From: Scilla litardierei
Taxonomy: Eukaryota; Streptophyta; Magnoliopsida; Asparagales; Asparagaceae
Assembly (NCBI GenBank): GCA_030789695.1
Contig: CM061140.1
Span: forward strand, 80,848,422-80,912,421
Direction: 5' to 3'
DNA length: 64,000 nucleotides
Shown here piece after piece: positions 20,869-29,808 of this stretch. Position numbers and translations under genes: made by a program. Below the pieces are notes generated by a model, which was not told the DNA's origin, made no database searches, and was given only the letters and a program-made list of their open reading frames with translations. Each line of letters opens with the position of its first letter. Position 1 is the first letter of the stretch.

Positions 20869-21238
20869 CTTGTCCTGAGTCTCTGGGTTGGGGTAGGGTT
20901 GAGCGTGCGCACGGGGAGAGGGTCTGGCCGCCCTCGAACCGTAAGGCGTGAACCCTTTCGTGTCTTACTTGTCCTGTCCCGTCTTGTCCTGTCCTGTCAC
21001 GCCACGTCTTGTCTCGACACCTGTAGGTTAGTCCCGTAGTCGGTAGCACACGCTACGTCTACTGCTTGCTACGCTTACTTTTCCTGCTACGTTACTTTCC
21101 GTTACTCAGTTATAACCCCAGCATGCTAAAACAACCAGTAAATCATTGTTAATAGTTGATACACTTGCAGTAGAGTCTGACGTTTCGTGTAGACTTTGCC
21201 TGACGTACAGTTTCCTCTTTTGGTGCTGTACGTCAGGT

Positions 21239-21334
21239 GTGGAGCCAGAGTACGAGTACGAGGCGGACTTGCCAGTTGACTTGGAGCCGGAGGACGCTGA
21301 TCCGGAGTACGATCCAGAGGACGATCAGAGTTAG
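21239..21334 (+). CDS. short acidic frame in B-1 LTR
   Basis: 31 codons, VEPEYEYEAD ... DPEDDQS-stop, preceded by CGTCAG, a candidate acceptor. The nearest upstream in-frame ATG is at 21146, but that upstream part is not preserved in B-2, whereas the acidic part is. It parallels the A-family ORF at 1144-1251. Function unknown. Confidence 0.35.
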   Translation: MEPEYEYEADLPVDLEPEDADPEYDPEDDQS

Positions 21335-21682
21335 AGGTCTTCTGTTGCTGTTCCAGAGATTATCCATTTCAGTTTGAGTTGGGTGCGTTGCACTCTTACT
21401 CTCTTGTCTAGGTTGGGTGCTTGCACCATTAGTTTCCCTTTCAGCAGTTGTAGCCGTTTTCGGCATGTTTAGACTCTCAGTACTTTGATGACGAATTTTG
21501 GAATAAAATGAAATACTTCTTTTCAGTACTTTTGTTATTTCGTACTAACTTGCAGGGACCTGTTCTTTCGCTTGGGAAAACTACAGACGCTTATTGGGTC
21601 TGGGCTCTTAGCCCCGGCCTAAGCGGGCCTTCGTCACGCTTCGCCTCCGTGTTTTTGGGAAGCGGGGCGTGACAGGTTTTAG

Positions 21683-21699
21683 TGGTGGCCCATGCAGGT
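21683..21699 (+). promoter_or_regulatory. putative primer binding site, B-1
   Basis: TGGTGGCCCATGCAGGT lies 8 bases after the LTR end and is identical to family A despite the diverged LTRs. The tRNA is not recognised. Confidence 0.45.
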
Positions 21700-21797
21700 C
21701 ACCTTTTCTGCGAGTACGAAATAATTGAAGTATTAAATTTCATTTTATTATCGTCCGAAAATTGTACGAGTCTAATCTGTGTCTTTCTGTCAATAGG

Positions 21798-22944
21798 ATG
21801 GCAGGACGACGTGTTACCCGATCGGGGAGCTCTGGAGATGGGATTCAGGAAGACCAGAGCGGAGACTTCCAACAGGTTCTGGGCGTTATGAGAGAGATGC
21901 TGGAGGTGCAGCACCAGTTGGTTCTGCAGTCCCAGCGTGCTGCCCAGGCTGCTCCAGTTGCACCACCGCCACCTCCACCTGCCCCTCGAGCTGCTCCAGG
22001 AGTGAAGCAGTTCAACGAGCTCCAGCCGAGGACATTTTCGGGGAAGGAGTGACCCCTAGCTGCTGACGAGTGGATCCAGAGCACGGAGGAGAAGTTAGTT
22101 GCTGCGAAGATTCCAGACGACACCCGAGTGGAGATAGCGAAGATGCAGCTGACAGAGAATGCGAGGAACTGGTGGCGCCTCGAGGAGAGGCGTCTGGAGA
22201 AGCCAGTGGATTGGAAGACCTTCAGGTCTATGTTTCGGACGAAGTACTTCACCAAGACTACCAGGAGGGAGCTGTTGAGCAGATTTATAGATCTGAAACA
22301 GGGGAGCATGACCGTCGAGGAGTATGAGGCGGAGTTTGAGATGCTGAGTCGCTTTGCTCCGCATATGGTGAAGAAGGAGGAGAAGCGAGCTGATCGTTTC
22401 CGGCAGGGACTGCGTCCGAAGATTCAGTCTTCTATGTCTTCGGCGAGTTTCACGACTATGAGGGAGGTGCTGGATGCTGCAAAGAATCATGAGCTTATTT
22501 CGCTCCTACCTGACCCTCCAGCTGATAAGGGGAAGCGTCCTATAGAGCAGTACCGGCCACCTGCTAGGCCGGCGATGAGGCCAGTTCAGACAGTACCATT
22601 TAAGAGGCCTGGAGCACCCATTCAGAGTCAGAGCAAGGGACCGTGTCATTACTGCGGGAAGCCAGGACACGTCCAGAAGGATTGTAGGAGGAAGCTGGGT
22701 TCATGCTTGGTTTGTGGAGATGCGTCGCATGCAGCTAAGGACTGTCCGAGAGCCCGTCATGCTGTAGTTGGAGCGCCAGCCCCGCTGCAGATGAGAGCGC
22801 CTGCTCCAGTTCAGAGAGGACCTGCCGTTCGTGGACCACCCTTGGCGCCACAGAAGCAGATGTTTCAGAGAGCAGCGCAGCCCCAGAGGCCGGCTTACAC
22901 CATGACGGCTTTGGAGACTGAGGAACTGGATGGAGTTATTGCAG
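21798..22944 (+). pseudogene. gag: B-1 gag, one nonsense codon
   Basis: It opens MAGRRVTRSGSSG, then a Pro/Ala-rich linker, capsid-type motifs (ENARNWWRLEE, SRFIDLKQGSMTVEEY, LSRFAPHMV) and two zinc knuckles CHYCGKPGHVQKDC and CLVCGDASHAAKDC. TGA at 22050-22052 replaces a Gly codon that is GGA in B-2 (SGKEGPLAADEW), so this is a lesion and not a regulated stop. The frame ends into intron 1; retention of the intron adds about 12 residues before a stop. Length is about 380 codons. Confidence 0.92.
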
Positions 22945-23060
22945 GTAACCCTTTGATTCTAGTCTTTCCTTTCATAATTTAGCTTTTAATTGTTGGTCTT
23001 GCTTGTTTGACTTGTTTGTTAGAGTGGCTTGGTTTGACCGTAGTTCTTTTAAAATCTTAG
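22945..23060 (+). other. intron 1 at gag/pol boundary, B-1
   Basis: 116 bases, TTGCAG|GTAACC to ATCTTAG|GCACC. Joining gives phase 1: VIAG followed by TILVSS and the protease LFDSGAS, moving gag (frame of 21798) into the pol frame. An upstream AG at 23022-23023 matches the A-family acceptor, but using it would reach a stop codon before protease, so the downstream AG is the productive one. B-2 has the same borders. Confidence 0.78.
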
Positions 23061-25490
23061 GCACCATTCTAGTGTCTTCTCACCCGGCCTTGGCCTTGTT
23101 CGACTCCGGTGCATCCATGTGCATCTTATCCCGGAGATTCGTAACAAGACACTCCATTCCCACCCATACACTTCCCAAGTGTTGGGACATCACCACAGGG
23201 AACGGGGTGGTGACAGTGAACTTGGGATGTAGATCGATTCCTTTGGTGGTCAATGGACACGAGCTCTTTGCAGATTTCATTGTCCACGACCTGCCGCATT
23301 TTGATGCCGTTCTTGGCATCGATTGGTTGGGAGATTTCCACGCCTCGATCGATTGTCGCAGCAAGAGAGTGGTGTTCCGGATTCCAGGCCATCCAGAGTT
23401 CGAGTTCCGTAGCAGAGATGAGTCGCTTGGACCCATCAAGTATCGGGCCACGCCGGTGGTGCCGATTGTTGCAGCTATGTCGATGGAGATGGAGGTCGAG
23501 CGACCAGTAGTCGTCCGAGACTTCGACGACGTCTTCCCAGAGGATATCTCAGGTTTGCCACCCGACCGAGCCTTAGAGTTTGGTATTGACCTCATGCCGG
23601 GAGCGCAACCGATATCGAAGGCGCCATACCGTATGGCTCCCGCGGAGCTCGAGGAGCTGCGGAAGCAGTTAGATGAGTTACTGCAGAAGGGTTTCATCCA
23701 CCCTAGTGTGTCGCCATGGGGCGCACCAGTTACTCGTGAAGAAGAAGGATGGGTCCCGCAGGATGTGCGTGGACTATCGGGGACTGAATGCTGTCACCGT
23801 GAAGAATAAGTACCCGCTGCCGCGCATCGACGATATCTTCGACCAGCTTGGAGGATCGAGAGTCTTCTCGAAGTTGGATTTGAGGAGTGGATACCACCAG
23901 TTGAAGGTGAGGAAAGACGATGTTCAGAAGACAGCTTTCCGGACGAAATACGGACATTATGAGTTCGTGGTCATGCCGTTTGGCGTGACCAATGCTCCAG
24001 CGGTGTTCATGAATTTGATGAACTTGATATTTTATGACTTCCTGGATAAGTTCGTCGTCATTTTCATTGATGACATCTTGATTTATTCGAAGTCTGAGGA
24101 AGAGCACAGATGTCATCTGAGGACAGTGCTGGAGACGCTGAGGCGACACAAGCTTTATGCCAAGTATAGCAAGTGCGAGTTCTGGCTGGACAGAGTCGCA
24201 TTTCTGGGACACGTGGTGTCCGGTGATGGCATATCTGTAGATCCGGAGAAGGTCAGAGCAGTCAGAGATTGGCCGACTCCGCAGTCAGCGTCAGACATCA
24301 GGAGCTTTCTTGGGTTAGCAGGCTATTATCGGCGGTTCATCAAGGATTTCTCGAAGATTGCAGAGCCGATGACGAAGCTGACGAGAAAGGATGTAGAGTT
24401 CCTTTGGTCAGATTCTTGTGAGGAGGCCTTCAGTATCTTGAAGGCGAGGTTGACCACAGCACCAGTGTTGGCAGTGCCGGATCGAAGCGGAGGCTTCGAG
24501 GTTTATTGTGATGCGTCAGGGAAGGGCCTAGGATGCGTCTTGCATCAGCATGGCCACGTGGTCGCGTATGCTTCTCGTCAGTTGAGGACTCACGAGAAGA
24601 ATTACCCAACGCACGATCTGGAGTTGGCGGCAGTAATCTTCGCACTGAAGATTTGGAGACACTTCTTGTTAGGTGAGAGTGTGAAGATTTTCACTGATCA
24701 CAAGAGCTTGAAGTACATCTTCACGCAGAAGGAGCTCAACATGCGTCAGAGACGATGGTTGGAGCTCATGGCTGACTACGAGATAGATTTGCAGTATCAT
24801 CCGGGGAAGGTGAATGTAGTGCCTGATGCCTTGAGTAGACTTCCTATTGCGATGATGCATACTGCCGACTGGAGAATTCAGCAGGAGCTGAGAGAGATGG
24901 ATTTGGAGGTTGTCCTACCTGGTGTGGTTCATTCCTTCATGAATTTGCAGATTCAGTCCACGATCGTGGATCGGATCAAGGCAGCACAGGCAGGAGATCC
25001 GAAGCTTCAGAGGATCAGAAGGCAGGTTGAAGCCGGACTTCGGACGGAGTTCGTGATTCATGAGGATGGTTCACTGCGGTACGGCAGTAGGCTCTGTGTA
25101 CCTGCAGGTGATGTTCGTGAGGAGCTGTTGAGCGAGGCTCATAGCTCGCCATATTCTATACATCCTGGGGGCACCAAGATGTATAAGGACCTCCGTCTGA
25201 ATTATTGGTGGATTGGCATGAAGAGGAGCGTGGCACGGAGCGTTGCCAAGTGTCTGATATGCCAACAGGTGAAGGCTGAGCACCATCGTACTGCTGGGTT
25301 ACTGCAGCCGCTTCCTATTCCGGAGTGGAAGTGGCAGCATATTACGATGGATTTCGTGACTGGTTTATCTCGGACCCCGAGGCAGAATGACACAGTTTGG
25401 GTGATCGTGGATCGATTGACCAAGTCTGCACACTTTATCCCTTTCTGAGTGGGTCAGTCTACGGAAGCCTTGGCGAGGAAATATCTGGAG
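23061..25490 (+). pseudogene. pol: B-1 pol: protease, RT, RNase H, integrase N-part
   Basis: Protease [13 protein letters not shown] with [16 protein letters not shown] and FIDDIL, RNase H with [18 protein letters not shown] and FTDHKSLKY, and the integrase zinc finger with CLICQQVK and catalytic Asp in ITMDFVTG. A 2-base deletion near 23735 (just before the KKKDGS motif) shifts the frame, seen by comparison with A-1 and B-2. TGA at 25446-25448 replaces an Arg codon after SAHFIPF, a CGA-to-TGA change. Otherwise the sequence is intact, in line with a young insertion. The exon ends TATCTGGAG|GTAAAA. Confidence 0.94.
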
Positions 25491-25570
25491 GTAAAATTTT
25501 CCTTCTCTTACTTTCCCTTTTATTTCTTTTTTCTCTTGAGTTAGTAGTGATGTCGACCGTGTACGTGCAG
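25491..25570 (+). other. intron 2 inside integrase, B-1
   Basis: 80 bases, GAG|GTAAAATTTT to GTACGTGCAG|GAG, phase 0, pyrimidine-rich. Removal joins the integrase just before [17 protein letters not shown] and brings the second catalytic Asp into frame with the first. B-2 has 79 bases with the same borders. Confidence 0.75.
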
Positions 25571-26470
25571 GAGATTGTACGCTTACATGGAGTCCCCGTG
25601 AGCATCGTGTCTGACAGAGATACGAGGTTCACATCTCAGTTCTGGAGAAGTCTGCAGGAGAATTTGGGTACGAGTCTGAGCTTCAGCACGGCGTACCACC
25701 CGCAGACCGACGGCCAGTCCGAGAGGACTATTCAGATCCTGGAGGATATGCTGCGAGCTTGTACGCTCGATTTGAAGGGTTCTTGGGAGGATCATCTTCA
25801 CTTAGTAGAGTTTTCGTATAACAACAGCTACCAGGCGAGCATTGGCATGGCGCCGTTTGCTGCCCTTTATGGAAGGAAATGTCGTTCGCCACTGAGCTGG
25901 GATGACATCGGAGATCGGGAGCTGTTGGCTCCCGAGATGATAGTGGATGCTGTGGATGTCGTGAGGGACATCAGGGAGAAGCTCAGAGTTGCACAGGATC
26001 GCTTCAAGCATTGGGCAGATGCCAAGAGGAGACCCTTGGAGTTTCAGCCTGGAGATCACGTCTTCCTGAAGATTTCTCCGAACCGCGGAGTTATTCGTTT
26101 CGGGAAGAAGGGAAAGCTGAGTCCGAGATATATTGGACCTTTTGATGTGCTAGAGCGTGTGGGAGCAGTGGCCTACTGCCTTGCTCTGCCACCATCTTTG
26201 GAGGGAGTTCACGACGTTTTCCACGTATCTCAGCTACGTCGGTACGTCAGTGATCCGTCGCACACAGTCGACTTCTCAGAGATTACGGTTCGCCCGGATC
26301 TGACATATGACCAGCAGCCTGTGCAGATTTTGGACCGTCGACAGAAGCAATTGAGGAATAAGGTAGTCGACCTGGTGAGAGTGATGTGGCGTCACGGATC
26401 ACCCGGAGAGTCCACCTGGGAACGCGAGGAGGAGATGAAGGAGCGTTTTCCATTTTTGTTTGCTGATTAG
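25571..26470 (+). CDS. pol: B-1 pol: integrase core end and chromodomain-like tail
   Basis: An intact exon with catalytic Asp ([13 protein letters not shown]) and Glu ([11 protein letters not shown]), the GPY-type region ([20 protein letters not shown]) and a chromodomain-like tail ([13 protein letters not shown] ... [18 protein letters not shown]). The reading frame is open upstream of 25571 into the intron, but integrase similarity starts only at the EIVRLHG codon. It is unlikely to be translated alone; it needs splicing of intron 2. Confidence 0.9.
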   Translation, partial: EIVRLHGVPVSIVSDRDTRFTSQFWRSLQENLGTSLSFSTAYHPQTDGQSERTIQILEDMLRACTLDLKGSWEDHLHLVEFSYNNSYQASIGMAPFAALYGRKCRSPLSWDDIGDRELLAPEMIVDAVDVVRDIREKLRVAQDRFKHWADAKRRPLEFQPGDHVFLKISPNRGVIRFGKKGKLSPRYIGPFDVLERVGAVAYCLALPPSLEGVHDVFHVSQLRRYVSDPSHTVDFSEITVRPDLTYDQQPVQILDRRQKQLRNKVVDLVRVMWRHGSPGESTWEREEEMKERFPFLFAD

Positions 26471-26499
26471 TGTTGTCGATTCCGAGGACGGAATCTTTA

Positions 26500-26515
26500 T
26501 CTTAGTGGGGTAGAA
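26500..26515 (+). promoter_or_regulatory. B-1 polypurine tract
   Basis: A purine-rich run with GTGGGGTAGAA immediately before the LTR start TGTAACGG. It is weaker than the AAGTTGGGGAGGA of A-1 and B-2. Confidence 0.65.
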
Positions 26516-29500
26516 TGTAACGGTCGCTTTCCGGCCTTATGTGATTTTCTGCGTGCACGTGCGTTAGCGTGCACGTACTTTATTAGACTAATTCTGGCTT
26601 CAAGTTTATGCGCTGTGTCATGCCGTTGTAATCGTTTGTGAGTGTAGCTATTCTTGGTAAGTTTTGGGAACATCCTTTCGCGGTCGTTTCTCGCAAAACG
26701 AAGTTGAATCGATAGGGGCGTTTTGGTCATTTGGCTCAAAACGTCGTCCCGAATTTTACATAAATTCTTGGTAGGCGCTACGCACGATCGGGCTCCGTAG
26801 ATCTGTGCGTCTCGTCTCCGCGATCGCCCCGGTATTTTCGGATTATTTTTCTGACGCCCGGATTGAGAGTTATCGCTCAGATTAATCTGGACCGTTGATT
26901 TGACCATCCAGTTCAAATTTCGAATTATAGCCAAATCTGGCCAAATCTCTACTAAATCTGTCTTAATCTTTTCCTAAACTGTTTCACTAAAACCCCCTAG
27001 ACTTACCCAAGTTTGTACACCCCTTTGACACTCAATCTCCCCCCTCTCTCCTATTAATCCTAGGGTCATATATCAATAAAACACCCTTATTATATACCCT
27101 AACCCTAAAATTAACCCTAACCCTAAAAAAAATCAAAACCCCCTTCACGTTCGCAGCCGCCGCCACCCACAAAATCTCTCCCGTCCGATCTTCTCTCTCT
27201 CCCTCTTTCCCTCACGGCGGCACGGCGATCCGCCGCCGCCGACCCCCAAAATCCCCCTCCTACCTCAGATCCCCTCTCCCTCTCGCTCCTCCCTCGCCTC
27301 GCGAACCCCCGCCATCGCGATCCGCCCTCGCCGCACGCCTCCGCCGCCGCGATCCGTGCTCCGCCGCCGCGATTTTCCCCCAACCGTCGTGAGCCCGCCC
27401 TCTCCGACCTCGCTGCGATCCGCCGCCGCCGCCACGACTTCGCCCGCAGCAGCCGCCACCGAACCCCGATCGCAAGCGCCGCCCTGCTCGCCTGGACTCT
27501 CGCACGACGCCGCCTGCCGTGGCCTTCCGACCGCCGCTCACGCCTTCTCCGACCACCTAGCCACCGCCACCGACCGCCAGCTATCCCTCGCAGCCCTCTC
27601 AACCGCCGGAGGAGGCTGCCACAGCCTCACCGGGCTGCTTTCCCGTCGCACAGCGGCAACGTCAGCAGCCTGACGCTACTGCTGCGATTTTCAGGCGCCC
27701 CCTCGCCTGTCGGTTGTCACCGAGACACCTCAGTCGCCTTGGGTCATCGGAGGATTCTTCCTCCGGTCCGCAGCTCTGCCGAGAACCTGTTGCGCAGCCT
27801 TTCACAGCTGCGCGCATCCCTGTACAACTACTGTGATCCTTCCGATCGGTGCGTCGCCACGTCAGTTGTCTCCAAGACCCCCTGAGGCCTTCGTGTTGCC
27901 CGCGACACAACACCATGCACTACTACCCCCATTGCCCGTTGTTCGACGTCAATCACCCCGCTGTTCGCTGTTTTGCCGTGGACTGATTGCACTCGCTGAT
28001 CGCACTTCGTCCGCTGCCCGGACGAGTCTCACTACGGTACCCGTAGTTGGGACACTGTAAACACCGCAGACACCCCTCCGTTCAGACCCTACGTCCGCAC
28101 TACTTCAGACTCCGGAGAGGTTGGTTTTCTCGTAACTCGTAGCGAAACCCACCCGTAGCCAAAACTGAAAACCTAACTAAAATCGGCAACTAAACTCACT
28201 AAATTTAATTTCTGCTCCTTTAAAATGTTGTGAACAATAGAATCGACGATCGGACTTTTGAACTGTGCACATAGGATAGAATCGTCGGATAGGCTGATCG
28301 GACACTTTTGACTTGTGACAGTTAGGGTAGCCACGCTTAACTTAGAAATGAACCTAAATAGGATTTGACGAAAATCGCGACTTGACACCGTCGCAATGAT
28401 CCTTTTCAGACGGACTACCGCGGACGCGACGACCGGACGAGACGCCCCGGACCGACGACGCACTCGCCAATCCAGGCAAGTGTATCCACTTGCGTTTGAC
28501 TGTGCTTCAGTTCCAGTTTGTAGAACTGTTAGGTTGTGTGTGATGAGAACCGGACGTGAAATGATAGCGTCCGGGACGACCCGTGACGGCTCAGACTTGA
28601 CGACGAAGTCTGAGCCTGACAACAATAAACTGTTGACATCATAGGACTATCTTGCGTGTGCGTGCGTGTGGACACCCTAGAATAACACTCCCTACACTGG
28701 TCGTGTCGTGTCTTGTTACACAAAAAGCCTACGGGCGTTTCAGATGCTTCCCGAGCGGAAGTGATCTCCGTGATACAAAAAGCCTTTGGGCGTTTCGGAT
28801 GCTTCCCTCCGCGGAAGTGATCCCTGTGACCCAAAAAGCCTACGGGCGTTTCAGATGCTTCCCGAGCGGAAGTGATCTCTGTGTTCTCAAAAAGCCTACG
28901 GGCGTTTCAGATGCTTCCCGAGCGGAAGTGATCTCCGTGATACAAAAAGCCTACGGGCGTTTCAGGTGCTTCCCTAGCGGAAGTGATCTCTGTACTTCTT
29001 GTCCTGAGTCTCTGGGTTGGGGTAGGGTTGAGCGTGCGCACGGGGAGAGGGTCTGGCCGCCCTCGAACCGTAAGGCGTGAACCCTTTCGTGTCTTACTTG
29101 TCCTGTCCCGTCTTGTCCTGTCCTGTCACGCCACGTCTTGTCTCGACACCTGTAGGTTAGTCCCGTAGTCGGTAGCACACGCTACGTCTACTGCTTGCTA
29201 CGTTTACTTTTCCTGCTACGTTACTTTCCGTTACTCAGTTATAACCCCAGTATGCTAAAACAACCAGTAAATCATTGTTAATAGTTGATACACTTGCAGT
29301 AGAGTCTGACGTTTCGTGTAGACTTTGCCTGACGTACAGTTTCCTCTTTTGGTGATGTACGTCAGGTGTGGAGCCAGAGTACGAGTACGAGGCGGACTTG
29401 CCAGTTGACTTGGAGCCGGAGGACGCTGATCCGGAGTACGATCCAGAGGACGATCAGAGTTAGAGGTCTTCTGTTGCTGTTCCAGAGATTATCCATTTCA

Positions 29501-29803
29501 GTTTGAGTTGGGTGCGTTGCACTCTTACTCTCTTGTCTAGGTTGGGTGCTTGCACCATTAGTTTCCCTTTCAGCAGTTGTAGCCGTTTTCGGCATGTTTA
29601 GACTCTCAGTACTTTGATGACGAATTTTGGAATAAAATGAAATACTTCTTTTCAGTACTTTTGTTATTTCGTACTAACTTGCAGGGACCTGTTCTTTCGC
29701 TTGGGAAAACTACAGACGCTTATTGGGTCTGGGCTCTTAGCCCCGGCCTAAGCGGGCCTTCGTCACGCTTCGCCTCCGTGTTTTTGGGAAGCGGGGCGTG
29801 ACA
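26516..29803 (+). repeat. B-1 3' LTR
   Basis: 3288 bases, nearly identical to 18385-21674; differences are scattered single substitutions and short A-tract length changes. It ends GGCGTGACA before AAACT. Confidence 0.95.
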
Positions 29804-29808
29804 AAACT

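Larger units (their letters stand above)
18385..21674 (+). repeat. B-1 5' LTR (3.29 kb)
   Basis: TGTAACGGTCGC ... GCGGGGCGTGACA. It contains a TATA/telo-box promoter, a GC-rich leader (19010-19540), a 5-unit minisatellite, candidate leader exons, the acidic frame and an AATAAA at about 21501. Confidence 0.95.
18385..29803 (+). mobile_element. B-1, Ty3/gypsy Tekay-like chromovirus with very long LTRs
   Basis: 11,419 bases with LTRs of about 3.29 kb (18385-21674 and 26516-29803), flanked by AAACT (18380-18384 and 29804-29808). It has gag, intron 1, protease-RT-RNase H-integrase, intron 2, and integrase end with chromodomain-like tail. It is inserted in the C1 integrase. By eye the LTRs differ at roughly 25 sites, so the insertion is recent. 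Three visible coding lesions: TGA in gag, a 2-base deletion before RT, and TGA in integrase. Confidence 0.96.

Noticed and set aside
22050..22052. Programmed stop-codon readthrough in B-1 gag
   Set aside because: B-2 has GGA at the same place and A copies also have Gly, so it is a private mutation.
23720..23745. Programmed frameshift before RT in B-1
   Set aside because: A-1 and B-2 have two more bases here and a continuous frame; it is a 2-base deletion.
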